Source: Lachnospiraceae bacterium
GTDB taxonomy: Bacteria > Bacillota > Clostridia > Lachnospirales > Lachnospiraceae
Assembly (NCBI GenBank): GCA_016301965.1
Contig: JAEDOO010000002.1
Span: forward strand, 1 to 56,879
Length of the DNA stretch: 56,879 nt
Direction: 5' to 3'
Shown here: one piece after another, positions 1-8,249 of the stretch
Layout of the letters: the number at the start of each line of letters is the position of its first letter
Position numbering within the stretch: position 1 is the first letter of the stretch
Notes under the pieces: generated by a model
The model's database searches: none
What the model saw: the letters and a program-made list of their open reading frames with translations, nothing else
What the model was told of the DNA's origin: nothing
Position numbers and translations under genes: made by a program

Positions 1-314
1 GCAGACATTTGCGGAAAAAGCCTGCTGTAATCAGACTTTTTCCATGTCTGAAGGATAGACGGCTACAGTTTTATAGAGGACACTATAGCCTATTTAAAAT
101 GTGTTATGAGGAGTAACACATGAGTGAAGCTGTTTTTGTACTGTAAATATGATAGCATTCAAAAAAATCCTTTCCAAGCTCCCTGGGGGGATAAAATTTT
201 ACTGTGTATGATAAAAAAAACACAAAGAGAACAGCAAATAAGCACACGATCTGACAATCGGCAATATCTACAATTGGGGTTCAATATTTTTGTTATCAAA
301 GTATTTTTATCCGT
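1..314. other. Leader-like region with three stem-loops, no confident gene
   Basis: I see no convincing protein gene here. The first 120 bases hold three consecutive stem-loops. In the first, CAGACAT 2-8 pairs with ATGTCTG 44-50, and GGAAAAAG 13-20 pairs with CTTTTTCC 36-43. The second is weaker (GGCTA 61-65 with TAGCC 86-90). In the third, TGTGTTA 100-106 pairs with TAACACA 114-120, and its loop contains a GAGGAG ribosome site. An ATG at 120-122 follows and opens an eight-codon ORF (MSEAVFVL) that stops at 146. A longer GTG frame at 124-318 has atypical composition and is doubtful. The stretch 147-314 is A/T-rich with nothing recognisable. The left edge cuts off whatever precedes. Confidence 0.35.
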
Positions 315-343
315 TTGACAAATAGTAGCGAATAGCGTAAAAT
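315..343 (+). promoter_or_regulatory. Promoter of the GH13 amylase gene
   Basis: A consensus -35 box TTGACA (315-320) and a -10 box TAAAAT (338-343) are separated by 17 bases. The predicted transcript start near 350 falls inside the palindrome that follows. Confidence 0.75.
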
Positions 344-347
344 AAAG

Positions 348-369
348 TTATATACCGATTGGTATATAA
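348..369. promoter_or_regulatory. 22-bp palindromic operator candidate
   Basis: TTATATACC (348-356) and GGTATATAA (361-369) are perfect nine-base arms around GATT. The site begins five bases after the -10 box and covers the predicted transcript start, the position of a repressor operator. The shape resembles sites bound by TetR-family dimers. Which regulator binds is not shown; no regulator gene is adjacent. Confidence 0.6.
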
Positions 370-398
370 ATCTAAAAGGAGTTGCTGCCACAGGCAGT

Positions 399-1754
399 TT
401 GTTTGACATGATGACATGGTATGATCAGGCCGTTTTCTATCACATTTATCCTCTGGGACTTTGCGGCTGTCCCCACGAAAATCACGGTGAGGAGGGACAC
501 CACTTTGAGAAGCTGAAAGCCTGGGCGGATCACGCCAAAGAGATCGGATGCACGGCGATCTATATCGGTCCTCTTTTTCAGTCCGAGGGCCACGGTTACG
601 AGACCGTAGACTACCGCCGGGTAGATAATCGTCTCGGAACCAACGAAGAGTTTAAAGATTATGTACAGCATTGCCACGAAATCGGATTAAAAGTGATCGT
701 GGACGGTGTTTTCAACCACACAGGACGTGGTTTCTTCGCCTTTCAGGATCTTTTGAAAAACCGAGAATCTTCACCTTACCGGGACTGGTACTGCAACGTT
801 AATTTCTGGGGAAATAATGAATATAACGATCATTTTTCTTATGATAACTGGGGAGGGTTCAATCTTTTGGTGAAGCTGAATCTCTGGAACCCCGTCGTGC
901 GGGATTATCATTTTGATACGATCCGTTTCTGGGTGTCCGAGTTTGATATTGACGGTATCCGTCTCGACGCTGCAGATGTTCTGGAACATGAATTTATGCG
1001 GCAGCTCAGAGGTGTGTGCGACAGCCTGAAGCCGGATTTCTGGCTCATGGGCGAGGTCATTCACGGCGATTACAGCCGCTGGGCCAACGGACAGATGCTT
1101 CATTCTGTCACCAACTACGAACTGCATAAGGGACTGTATTCCGGCCACAATGACCACAATTATTTCGAGATCGCCCACTCTGTGCGGAGACTTCTGGGCA
1201 TCTGCGGCAATGTGAAGCTGTATACCTTTGTAGACAATCATGATGTTGCCCGGATCATGTCCAAACTGAACAACAAGGAACATATTTATAATGTTATGAT
1301 GCTGGATTACACGCTTCCCGGCATTCCGTCTCTCTACTATGGATCGGAATTTGGTATTGAAGCGCAGAAAGAATGGGGATCCGACTGGAATCTGCGTCCC
1401 TGCCTGGAGCTTGCAGACTTTGCGGATGCTACAGAGAGCAATCCGGTGACAGTGCTGATTGCACAGCTCGGAAAGATTCACGCAGATTATCCGGAGCTTT
1501 CTCTTGGCGAATACAAGGAACTGACCCTGACCACCCGCCAGTATAGCTTCGCCCGCATTTATAACGGGAAAGCTGTCATCACTGCACTGAACAACGATGA
1601 TGTATCCGCAGAACTGCGGATTCCTCTGCCTGTAAATGCTCAGGAAGCTGCACCTCTTCTGACCGGTATGGGTGAGGTATCTTACCGTATGGAAAATGGA
1701 AATCTGGTAGTGGAACTTCCTCCGAATCGAGGAATGATATTTTCGTTAGCATGA
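399..1754 (+). CDS. GH13 alpha-amylase family glycoside hydrolase
   Basis: A cytoplasmic alpha-glucan hydrolase or transglycosylase of family GH13, 451 residues, without a signal peptide. The four conserved regions are present: DGVFNH at 102-107; GIRLDAAD at 186-193, with the nucleophile Asp190; the general acid Glu219 in GEV; and FVDNHD at 277-282, with the third carboxylate Asp282. A small C-terminal beta domain follows. The overall form resembles neopullulanase/cyclomaltodextrinase-type or uncharacterised intracellular amylases; substrate cannot be told. The start is uncertain: TTG 399, ATG 408 and ATG 411 are in frame. AAGGAG at 376-381 lies far upstream, with a small hairpin (385-397) in between. 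It is a single-gene unit with a terminator at 1873-1905, and no sugar transporter is adjacent. Confidence 0.9.
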   Translation: MFDMMTWYDQAVFYHIYPLGLCGCPHENHGEEGHHFEKLKAWADHAKEIGCTAIYIGPLFQSEGHGYETVDYRRVDNRLGTNEEFKDYVQHCHEIGLKVIVDGVFNHTGRGFFAFQDLLKNRESSPYRDWYCNVNFWGNNEYNDHFSYDNWGGFNLLVKLNLWNPVVRDYHFDTIRFWVSEFDIDGIRLDAADVLEHEFMRQLRGVCDSLKPDFWLMGEVIHGDYSRWANGQMLHSVTNYELHKGLYSGHNDHNYFEIAHSVRRLLGICGNVKLYTFVDNHDVARIMSKLNNKEHIYNVMMLDYTLPGIPSLYYGSEFGIEAQKEWGSDWNLRPCLELADFADATESNPVTVLIAQLGKIHADYPELSLGEYKELTLTTRQYSFARIYNGKAVITALNNDDVSAELRIPLPVNAQEAAPLLTGMGEVSYRMENGNLVVELPPNRGMIFSLA

Positions 1755-1872
1755 CGTGTTAAATATGATATGTTGTAATTGTTCAGAACAGGCCGAATCA
1801 CTTACTGATGAGGCCGTAAGAACATGATTCTGGAGTAAGCAAACTTTGATTTTCTGGAATAATAGTTTTGTT

Positions 1873-1905
1873 GAAAGATCTCCGGCTTATGGCTGGAGGT
1901 CTTTT
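1873..1905 (+). terminator. Terminator after the amylase gene
   Basis: AAGATCTCCGGC and GCTGGAGGTCTT pair around TTATG with two G-U pairs, followed by a short T run. It lies about 120 bases after the amylase stop. The rest of 1755-1994 shows nothing else clear. Confidence 0.65.
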
Positions 1906-1994
1906 CGCTGTAAACAAACACGCACATTTTTCAGTTGCTGTTTTGAAAAAGATGTGATAATTTAACAATATAAAGAAGAGGAGGATTTTACACT

Positions 1995-2336
1995 ATGTTT
2001 ACGAAAAAATATACATCACTGGTCGAAAGTGTTACTGTCAACGATCCGGCAGCGGATATTAAAACCAGCCAAAAAATGGGCAGATACAAATTAGGGAAAT
2101 ATGCCATCTATCAACCGGATAGCAGATATCTCCCCTATGCAGCCATAAATACGATAAAACAGGATAAAGGAACTACGCATGTTACCGGCTGTTGTATTGG
2201 CTGTCTACCCGTAGACCGTCTGGTAATTCGCCTGGCAGACGGCAAGCCCTTTGTTTTTGAATTTGATTCAGAAGAGATGGCTGAGAAGGCCGTTCGTTGG
2301 ATTGAAGAATGCAGAACAAATGCAAATAATGACTGA
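1995..2336 (+). CDS. Hypothetical protein, 113 residues
   Basis: I do not recognise the family. The protein is 113 residues, with no signal peptide or membrane segment. After a charged N-terminus, the middle and C-terminal part reads as alternating beta strands ending in an amphipathic helix (EEMAEKAVRWIEECR). This pattern recalls small PH-like domains that read a signal through a strand-rich barrel, but that is a guess. A Cys-Cys-x-x-Cys (CCIGC) near residue 67 is notable. A good ribosome site (GAGGAGG) precedes the ATG. It is monocistronic and shares a bidirectional terminator with the convergent flavodiiron gene. Confidence 0.65.
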   Translation: MFTKKYTSLVESVTVNDPAADIKTSQKMGRYKLGKYAIYQPDSRYLPYAAINTIKQDKGTTHVTGCCIGCLPVDRLVIRLADGKPFVFEFDSEEMAEKAVRWIEECRTNANND

Positions 2337-2408
2337 CCATCCAACCGAAAGAGCCTGAGATCTTTATTACAAAATACTCATATGATCCAATAAAAGGATC
2401 TGATAAGC

Positions 2409-2444
2409 AAAACCTCCCGAGGTCACAAACTTCGGGAGGTTTAT
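2409..2444. terminator. Bidirectional terminator
   Basis: AAACCTCCCGA and TCGGGAGGTTT form a perfect 11-base stem, with A/T tracts on both sides. It lies between two convergent genes and can serve both. Confidence 0.85.
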
Positions 2445-2469
2445 TATGTACTTATATTTTAATAGACAA

Positions 2470-3636
2470 TCAGGCATTCACCATAGCATCTGCCAGTGCT
2501 TCCAGTGCTTTTCTGCTGTCCTCTTTCAGAGAAGACTTGATGGTCACCTTCTCACCAACGAGGGTAATATCCTTCATACCTTCGAAGTAAGCTGTCATCA
2601 GCTTACCGGATTGCGGAGCCCAGCTGCCGTTCTCGATGATACCAACCTTGCGGTTCTGGAAGTTTTTGATCTTCAGATGATACAGGAAATCCTCCATGCA
2701 GGGGAATACAGATCCATCATAAGTCGGGCAGGCAACTACGAGACGGTCATAGCGATATGCATCCTCGATAGCCTCAGCCATATCATCACGGGCCAGGTCT
2801 GTCACAACGACTTTCTCAGCGCCCTTGGCTTCCAGCATAGCAGCAAACTCTTCGACTGCTGCTCTGGTATTGCCATGGATAGACGCATATGCCACCAGAA
2901 TACCTTTATCTTCCGGACGGTAGCTTGACCAGGTATCGTATTTCTCGATGTAGTATCCCAGATTCTCTTTCAGGATCGGTCCGTGCAGCGGGCAAATCAT
3001 CGCGATATCCAGTGTAGCGGCTTTCTTTAACAGAGCCTGTACCTGTGCACCGTATTTACCAACGATATTGATGAAATATCTTCTGGCCTCACATGTCCAG
3101 TCCTCATCAGCATCCAGCGCACCGAATTTACCGAAACCATCAGCCGCAAACAGGATCTTTTCGGTGGATTCATAGCTGACCATAACCTCAGGCCAGTGCA
3201 CCATGGGAGCCATAACAAAGGTAAGGGTATGCGCGCCCAGGCTCAGGGTATCCATCTCTTTAACTACGACCTTACGATCTGTCAGATCCATGTCAAAAAA
3301 CTGCTCCATCATAGTGAAAGTCTTGGCATTGGCCACCAGCTGCATGGAAGGATATTTGTCAGCCAGAATCTTAACACTGCCTGCGTGATCCGGTTCCATA
3401 TGCTGTACTACCAGATAATCCGGTGTACGATCACCGAGCTCAGCTTCCAGATTACCCAGCCACTCCTCGGTACCGCGTTTATCCACGGTATCCATGACAG
3501 CAATCTTCTCATCCATGATCACATAGGAGTTATAAGAAACACCGTTCGGTACCACATACTGGCTTTCGAACAGATCAATAGTCTTATCGTTCACACCGAT
3601 GTATTTTACTGCATCTGATACATATACGTCTGACAT
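2470..3636 (-). CDS. fprA: Flavodiiron protein (FprA-type A-type flavoprotein)
   Basis: A cytoplasmic diiron-FMN enzyme that reduces O2 to water, or NO to N2O, to protect anaerobes; 388 residues, the usual length. The N-terminal metallo-beta-lactamase-like domain carries the diiron ligands: H79-x-E81-x-D83-H84, H146 (VHWPE), D165 (AADGF) and H217 (CPLHGP). The flavodoxin domain starts near residue 244 (VAYASIHGNTRAA, FMN phosphate loop) and runs to the end. There is no rubredoxin domain, so electrons must come from a separate partner. It begins 35 bases downstream of purA on the same strand with no visible terminator between, so it may be co-transcribed. Whether it prefers O2 or NO is not evident. 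Confidence 0.93.
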   Translation of the reverse strand: MSDVYVSDAVKYIGVNDKTIDLFESQYVVPNGVSYNSYVIMDEKIAVMDTVDKRGTEEWLGNLEAELGDRTPDYLVVQHMEPDHAGSVKILADKYPSMQLVANAKTFTMMEQFFDMDLTDRKVVVKEMDTLSLGAHTLTFVMAPMVHWPEVMVSYESTEKILFAADGFGKFGALDADEDWTCEARRYFINIVGKYGAQVQALLKKAATLDIAMICPLHGPILKENLGYYIEKYDTWSSYRPEDKGILVAYASIHGNTRAAVEEFAAMLEAKGAEKVVVTDLARDDMAEAIEDAYRYDRLVVACPTYDGSVFPCMEDFLYHLKIKNFQNRKVGIIENGSWAPQSGKLMTAYFEGMKDITLVGEKVTIKSSLKEDSRKALEALADAMVNA

Positions 3637-3671
3637 AGTGCAATTTCCTCTCTTATTTCTTTCTTAAATTA

Positions 3672-4964
3672 TTATTTTAATGCGGAAGTTCTGGTAATGA
3701 TATCCTCACGTTTCGGTCCGTTGGAAACCATGGTAATCGGGAAGCCGATCTCTTTTTCTACAAACTCGATATAATTGCGGCAGTTTTCCGGAAGATCTTC
3801 ATATCTCCTGATACCGCGGATATCGCATTTCCATCCCGGCAGAGTTTCGTATACCGGTTTTGCCTTTTTCAGCTTGCAGGTTACCGGGAATTCCCTGGTC
3901 ACTTCACCATCGATCTCGTAACCCACACACACCGGAATCTCATCCAGATACCCCAGTACATCCAATACGGTAAAGGCCACATCCGTGGTACCCTGCATAC
4001 GGCAGCCATACTTGGAAGCTACGCAGTCGAACCATCCCATACGTCTCGGACGTCCTGTGGTGGCACCAAATTCACCGCCGTCACCGCCGCGTCTTCTCAG
4101 CTCATCAGCCTCATCGCCAAAAATCTCCGAGACAAATTCTCCCGCGCCGACAGCACTGGAGTAAGCTTTGCATACTGTCACTACCTTCTTAATCTCATAG
4201 GGCGGCAGACCTGCACCTACGGCACCGTAAGCAGCCAGTGTGGAAGAAGAGGTAACCATCGGATAAATACCGTGATCCGGATCCTTCAGTGTACCCAGCT
4301 GACCTTCCAGCAGTACTTCCTTGCCTTCCTTCAGCGCATTCCACAAATACAGGGAAACATCAGCCACATAGGGCTCTACCATCTTCTTGTAAGACATCAG
4401 TTCTTCATAAACACCCTCCACTGTCAGAAGCGGTTTATGATACAGATGCTCCAGCATAACATTTTTCTTCAGAACGACTCTCTCGATCTTTTCCTTCAGA
4501 GCTTCCTCATCATCGAACAGTTCACTTACCTGGAAACCGATCTTAGAGAATTTGTCAGAATAGAACGGCGCAATACCGGATTTGGTAGAACCGAAGGATG
4601 CCTTGCCCAGTCTCTCCTCCTCGTACTGATCAAACAGAATATGATAAGACATTACCATCTGCGCACGGTCAGATACCAAAAGCTTCGGCATCGGCACATT
4701 CTTATCCAGAATGCTCTGTACTTCTTTGAACAGAACCGGTATATTCAGAGCTACACCATTACCAATGATACTGGTGGTATGATCATAGAACACCCCCGAC
4801 GGCAACGTATGCAGCGCAAATTTTCCATAATTATTTACAATCGTATGTCCGGCATTGGCACCACCCTGGAAACGAACAATGATATCGGCTTTCTCTGCCA
4901 GCATATCCGTAATTTTGCCCTTACCTTCATCACCCCAGTTAGCGCCTACAACAGCTGTAACCAT
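3672..4964 (-). CDS. purA: Adenylosuccinate synthetase
   Basis: Joins IMP and aspartate, using GTP, to give adenylosuccinate, the first committed step to AMP. The length is 430 residues. The N-terminal loop WGDEGKGK (10-17) contains the catalytic Asp12, and His40 lies in GGANAGH. The guanine-binding and IMP-binding segments follow in normal order (TSSSTLAAYGAVGAG, GATTGRPRR). The frame is open upstream to 5021, but ATG 4964 is chosen because AGGAGG sits just upstream of it and the family starts at this motif. purF and purB are nearby on the same strand but in a separate unit. Confidence 0.96.
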   Translation of the reverse strand: MVTAVVGANWGDEGKGKITDMLAEKADIIVRFQGGANAGHTIVNNYGKFALHTLPSGVFYDHTTSIIGNGVALNIPVLFKEVQSILDKNVPMPKLLVSDRAQMVMSYHILFDQYEEERLGKASFGSTKSGIAPFYSDKFSKIGFQVSELFDDEEALKEKIERVVLKKNVMLEHLYHKPLLTVEGVYEELMSYKKMVEPYVADVSLYLWNALKEGKEVLLEGQLGTLKDPDHGIYPMVTSSSTLAAYGAVGAGLPPYEIKKVVTVCKAYSSAVGAGEFVSEIFGDEADELRRRGGDGGEFGATTGRPRRMGWFDCVASKYGCRMQGTTDVAFTVLDVLGYLDEIPVCVGYEIDGEVTREFPVTCKLKKAKPVYETLPGWKCDIRGIRRYEDLPENCRNYIEFVEKEIGFPITMVSNGPKREDIITRTSALK

Positions 4965-5047
4965 AATACTTTTTTCCTCCAAAATTATAAGCTTTATCTG
5001 CTTGTATCTTCTGTGCTCCAAATATCCACATCAGCACATACGTATGT

Positions 5048-5053
5048 ATTATA
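5048..5053 (-). promoter_or_regulatory. purA promoter (-10) with adjacent palindrome
   Basis: On the minus strand a TATAAT is preceded directly by TG; the -35 box is poor (TTCCTT at 17 bases). Just downstream, over the predicted start, lies the perfect 12-base palindrome ACATACGTATGT (5035-5046). Confidence 0.45.
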
Positions 5054-5095
5054 CATGAAAACTTTCAGAAAAGGAATATCAAATCCACAGGAAAA

Positions 5096-5665
5096 TCAAA
5101 TACTTTTTCCAGCAATAGCCTGCAACCCGCCAAAGGTGACGATTCCGACGTTTTCTGCCAATTCTTCAATGGAACAGGGCAGTTCTTCTCGAATCCATCT
5201 TACATAGGAAGACACAATTCCCGAAACAAAAAATTCCACATAGATCTCGATCTGCGCCCGGGAGTAGATCCCATGATCCACTTCCTCTCCCTGAAGAAGC
5301 CTCTCCACCAGAAGGGACTTGATCTGTCCAAAGAAGTAATCGTAGGCATCGCTGTCGGACAGAAAACGAAGTAATTCCCGGTTTTCACCGATCATTTCAT
5401 TAAAAACAGAAAAAACCCGTACCGCCAGCTGTCCGCTGGTAACATCTCCGGAAATCACTCTCTCCACCAGCTCATTCACCTTGCTCTCGGCAAATTCGCG
5501 TATAATATCTTCTGTGGACGCATAATGCAGGTAAAAGGTTTTCCGATCCACATTGGCCAATCTTGTAATTTCACTGATCATAATTCTTCCCTGTTTTTTT
5601 TCTTTTAACAGCTCAAAATACGCCTTTTGAATGGCTTTTTTTGTTTTTGATATTCTTCTGTCCAT
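5096..5665 (-). CDS. TetR/AcrR family transcriptional regulator
   Basis: A 189-residue one-component repressor. The N-terminal 60 residues form the TetR helix-turn-helix (SEITRLANVDRKTFYLHYASTE), and the remainder is an all-helical ligand and dimer domain typical of this class in Clostridia. It is divergent from the degV-type gene. The intervening 138 bases hold a 7-5-7 inverted repeat (5716-5734) overlapping the degV -35 box, so it probably represses degV and itself. The ligand cannot be deduced; a fatty-acyl effector would fit the neighbour. Confidence 0.85.
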   Translation of the reverse strand: MDRRISKTKKAIQKAYFELLKEKKQGRIMISEITRLANVDRKTFYLHYASTEDIIREFAESKVNELVERVISGDVTSGQLAVRVFSVFNEMIGENRELLRFLSDSDAYDYFFGQIKSLLVERLLQGEEVDHGIYSRAQIEIYVEFFVSGIVSSYVRWIREELPCSIEELAENVGIVTFGGLQAIAGKSI

Positions 5666-5715
5666 TGCAGTTCGTCCCCCACTTCCTCTGAATCTGTGGA
5701 TTATTCCCTATTTGT

Positions 5716-5734
5716 GACAATTCTGGCAATTGTC
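5716..5734. promoter_or_regulatory. Inverted-repeat operator candidate between tetR and degV
   Basis: GACAATT (5716-5722) and AATTGTC (5728-5734) are perfect arms with a five-base spacer. The right arm overlaps the -35 box of degV. A possible minus-strand -35 (TTGCCA) for the regulator gene lies within the same site. Confidence 0.6.
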
Positions 5735-5757
5735 TGGATGACAGGTTTTAGTATAAT
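5730..5757 (+). promoter_or_regulatory. degV promoter
   Basis: TTGTCT (5730-5735) and TATAAT (5752-5757) with a 16-base spacer, about 45 bases before the degV start codon. Confidence 0.65.
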
Positions 5758-5803
5758 ACCCATATGTGGAAAATTCAACAACTATTGTTTTAAGGAGTTA
5801 TCT

Positions 5804-6679
5804 ATGAATTACGAAATATTTACAGATGTGTCTGTGGACATCGATATGGCTTTTGCCGATGCCCATAATGTGCACTATATCGCCATGAATTATCTGCTGG
5901 GCACAGAGGAGCATCATTGTGACCGTCCGGAAACAGATGAAATGATGCACGACTATTACCAGAAGCTTCGTGAAAAAATCTCCACGCAAACCAGTCAGAT
6001 CGTGCCTTTTCATTATGTAGAGGCTTTTGAGCCCTTTTTAAAAGAAGGGAAATCTATCCTGTACATTTCTCTTTCCAGCGGTCTGAGCAGCACCTATGCT
6101 TCTGCCCAAATGGCTGCAAAGCAGCTTAAGGAAGAATATCCTGACGCGCAGGTCGAAGTGGTCGACTCCCTGGGCGCCACAGGTGGTATGGGACTTTTGG
6201 TGGAATCCGCCTGTGATAATCGCAACAAAGGTATGTCACTGGAAGAAAATGCGGCATGGCTTAGAAAATACAATCGCCACATACATTACTGGTTCAAGGT
6301 AGAAGATCTGATGTATTTAAGCCGCGGAGGACGTATCTCTACAGCGGCAGCTCTGATGGGTACCGCCCTGAAGCTGAAACCGATCCTGACCATCAAAGCT
6401 GACGGTAAGCTGGATACCATCGATAAAAAACGTGGTAACCGCCAGGCTTTCAAGCGTCTTGTGGAGCTGTTTGAAACCCACTACACCCCGGGTCTCAGAG
6501 AAACGGTATACATCTGCTGTGCTGACTGCAAAGATGACGCTGCTGTTCTTGGGGATATGATTCTGGAAAAACATCCGGAACTTGAGATAAAGATCACCAT
6601 GCTCAGCCCCATCATCGGCGCTCATACGGGTCCGGATATGCTGTCGCTGATACATTATGGGGAAGAAAGAACATATTAA
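5804..6679 (+). CDS. DegV family fatty-acid-binding protein
   Basis: A 291-residue DegV/FakB-type protein. These bind a fatty acid and, where studied, hand it to the fatty-acid kinase FakA. Family features: the N-terminal FTDVSVDID strand-loop; the ligand-head Ser motif SLSSGLSSTYASA; LSRGGRIS in the middle; and GAHTGPDML at the C-terminus. The frame is open from 5696, but ATG 5804 follows AAGGAG with correct spacing and matches the family start. It is a single-gene unit ending in a perfect 13-base-stem terminator. Divergence from the TetR gene suggests ligand-responsive control. Confidence 0.9.
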   Translation: MNYEIFTDVSVDIDMAFADAHNVHYIAMNYLLGTEEHHCDRPETDEMMHDYYQKLREKISTQTSQIVPFHYVEAFEPFLKEGKSILYISLSSGLSSTYASAQMAAKQLKEEYPDAQVEVVDSLGATGGMGLLVESACDNRNKGMSLEENAAWLRKYNRHIHYWFKVEDLMYLSRGGRISTAAALMGTALKLKPILTIKADGKLDTIDKKRGNRQAFKRLVELFETHYTPGLRETVYICCADCKDDAAVLGDMILEKHPELEIKITMLSPIIGAHTGPDMLSLIHYGEERTY

Positions 6680-6707
6680 AATATCTTGACAGGTACTTTC
6701 TAAAGAC

Positions 6708-6745
6708 AAACGCAGGGACTGTAGCATCACAGTCCCTGCGTTTAA
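6708..6745. terminator. Bidirectional terminator
   Basis: AAACGCAGGGACT and AGTCCCTGCGTTT form a perfect 13-base stem between the convergent degV and purB genes. Confidence 0.85.
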
Positions 6746-6798
6746 ATTCATCTTCTCATGATCATTTTCCCTTAATGCCCTACAGCTACATTCATCAA

Positions 6799-8229
6799 TC
6801 AGACATTAATCTCTGCCTTCAATCCCAGAAGCTCTTTATTCTCATCCAGCACAGGCTGAACAACATTCTTTAAGAAAGCTTCCACCTGCTCTTTGGCACG
6901 TCCTGTATATTTGGACGGATCCATCGTCTTCTGCAGGTCTTCCAGAGTCAGATTAAAGGACGGATCTGCAGCGATCAACTCCAGCAGATTGTTCTCTTTA
7001 CCTTCTACCTTTACGTTCTTTCCGGCTTCCATGGAAAGGGTACGGATCTTCTCATGCAGCTCCTGTCTGTCGCCGCCGGCTTTTACCGCATCCATCATGA
7101 TGTTCTCTGTCGCCATGAAGGGCAGCTCGCTCATCAGACGTTTCTCGATAACCTTCGGATATACCACCAGACCGTCTACTACATTCAGATACAGATCCAG
7201 GATACCGTCGATGGCCAGGAATGCTTCCGGAATGCTCAGACGCTTGTTGGCAGAGTCATCCAGAGTTCTCTCAAACCACTGGGTAGCGGAGGTAATGGCC
7301 GGGTTCAGAGCATCCACCATCACATAGCGGGACAGGGAAGCAATACGCTCACTGCGCATCGGATTTCTCTTGTATGCCATAGCGGAGGAACCGATCTGGG
7401 TCTTTTCAAAGGGCTCCTCGATCTCTTTCAGATGCTGCAAAAGACGAATATCGTTGGAGAATTTATGCGCGCTGGCGGCGATACCGGCCAGAACATTGAT
7501 CACACGGGTATCCACCTTACGGGAATAGGTCTGTCCGGATACCGGATAGCAGGCCTTGAAGCCCATCTTCTCAGCGATCATGGGATCAATCTTGTCGATG
7601 GTCTCCTGATCCCCATCAAACAGCTCCAGGAAGCTTGCCTGGGTTCCTGTGGTTCCCTTGCTTCCCAGAAGCTTCATGCCGTCAATCACATAGCAGATAT
7701 CCTCATAATCCAGCATCAGTTCCTGCAGCCACAGAGATGCTCTCTTTCCTACGGTTGTAGGCTGCGCAGGCTGGAAATGGGTAAAGGCCAGTGTGGGCAG
7801 AGCTTTGTATTCATCCGCGAATTTAGCCAGCTCAGCGATGACATTCACCAGTTTTTTCTTCACCAGCTTCAGGGCTTCCGTCATCACAATAATATCTGTA
7901 TTATCGCCAACATAGCAGGATGTGGCGCCCAGATGAATGATGGGTTTTGCCTTCGGACATTGTACACCAAAAGCGTATACATGAGACATAACGTCATGGC
8001 GTACCACTTTCTCCCGTTCTTTGGCTACATCATAATTGATGTCATCCACATGGGCCTTCATCTCATCGATCTGCTCCTGGGTAATGTCCAGCCCCAGTTC
8101 TTTTTCAGTTTCGGCAAGGGCAATCCAGAGTCTTCTCCAGGTACGGAATTTCATATCCGGGGAAAAGATGTACTGCATCTCCTTGCTGGCATAACGTTCG
8201 GATAACGGGCTTACATACTTGTCGCTCAT
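6799..8229 (-). CDS. purB: Adenylosuccinate lyase
   Basis: Cleaves SAICAR to AICAR and adenylosuccinate to AMP, releasing fumarate in both. The length is 476 residues, all three domains of the fumarase/aspartase superfamily are intact, and the signature loop GSSAMAYKRNP begins at Gly280 with the catalytic serine. The N-terminal PLSERYASKEM and the THFQPAQPTT segment (substrate site) are as in the clostridial/eukaryotic-like long form. It starts 20 bases after purF with its own AGGAGG, so purF-purB is one transcript. Confidence 0.96.
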   Translation of the reverse strand: MSDKYVSPLSERYASKEMQYIFSPDMKFRTWRRLWIALAETEKELGLDITQEQIDEMKAHVDDINYDVAKEREKVVRHDVMSHVYAFGVQCPKAKPIIHLGATSCYVGDNTDIIVMTEALKLVKKKLVNVIAELAKFADEYKALPTLAFTHFQPAQPTTVGKRASLWLQELMLDYEDICYVIDGMKLLGSKGTTGTQASFLELFDGDQETIDKIDPMIAEKMGFKACYPVSGQTYSRKVDTRVINVLAGIAASAHKFSNDIRLLQHLKEIEEPFEKTQIGSSAMAYKRNPMRSERIASLSRYVMVDALNPAITSATQWFERTLDDSANKRLSIPEAFLAIDGILDLYLNVVDGLVVYPKVIEKRLMSELPFMATENIMMDAVKAGGDRQELHEKIRTLSMEAGKNVKVEGKENNLLELIAADPSFNLTLEDLQKTMDPSKYTGRAKEQVEAFLKNVVQPVLDENKELLGLKAEINV

Positions 8230-8249
8230 AAAAATCCTCCTAAAAGTCT

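Noticed and set aside
124..318. 64-residue open frame from GTG upstream of the amylase gene
   Set aside because: Odd composition, ribosome site better placed for the ATG at 120, and it ends over the amylase -35 region; treated as noise.
4965..5021. N-terminal extension of purA to 5021
   Set aside because: The ribosome site and family start fit ATG 4964; the extension is non-conserved leader sequence. The same reasoning was applied to nusA, rimP, rbfA, truB and degV.
7054..8205. 383-codon open frame opposite purB
   Set aside because: Antisense shadow; no recognisable domain and purB is certain.
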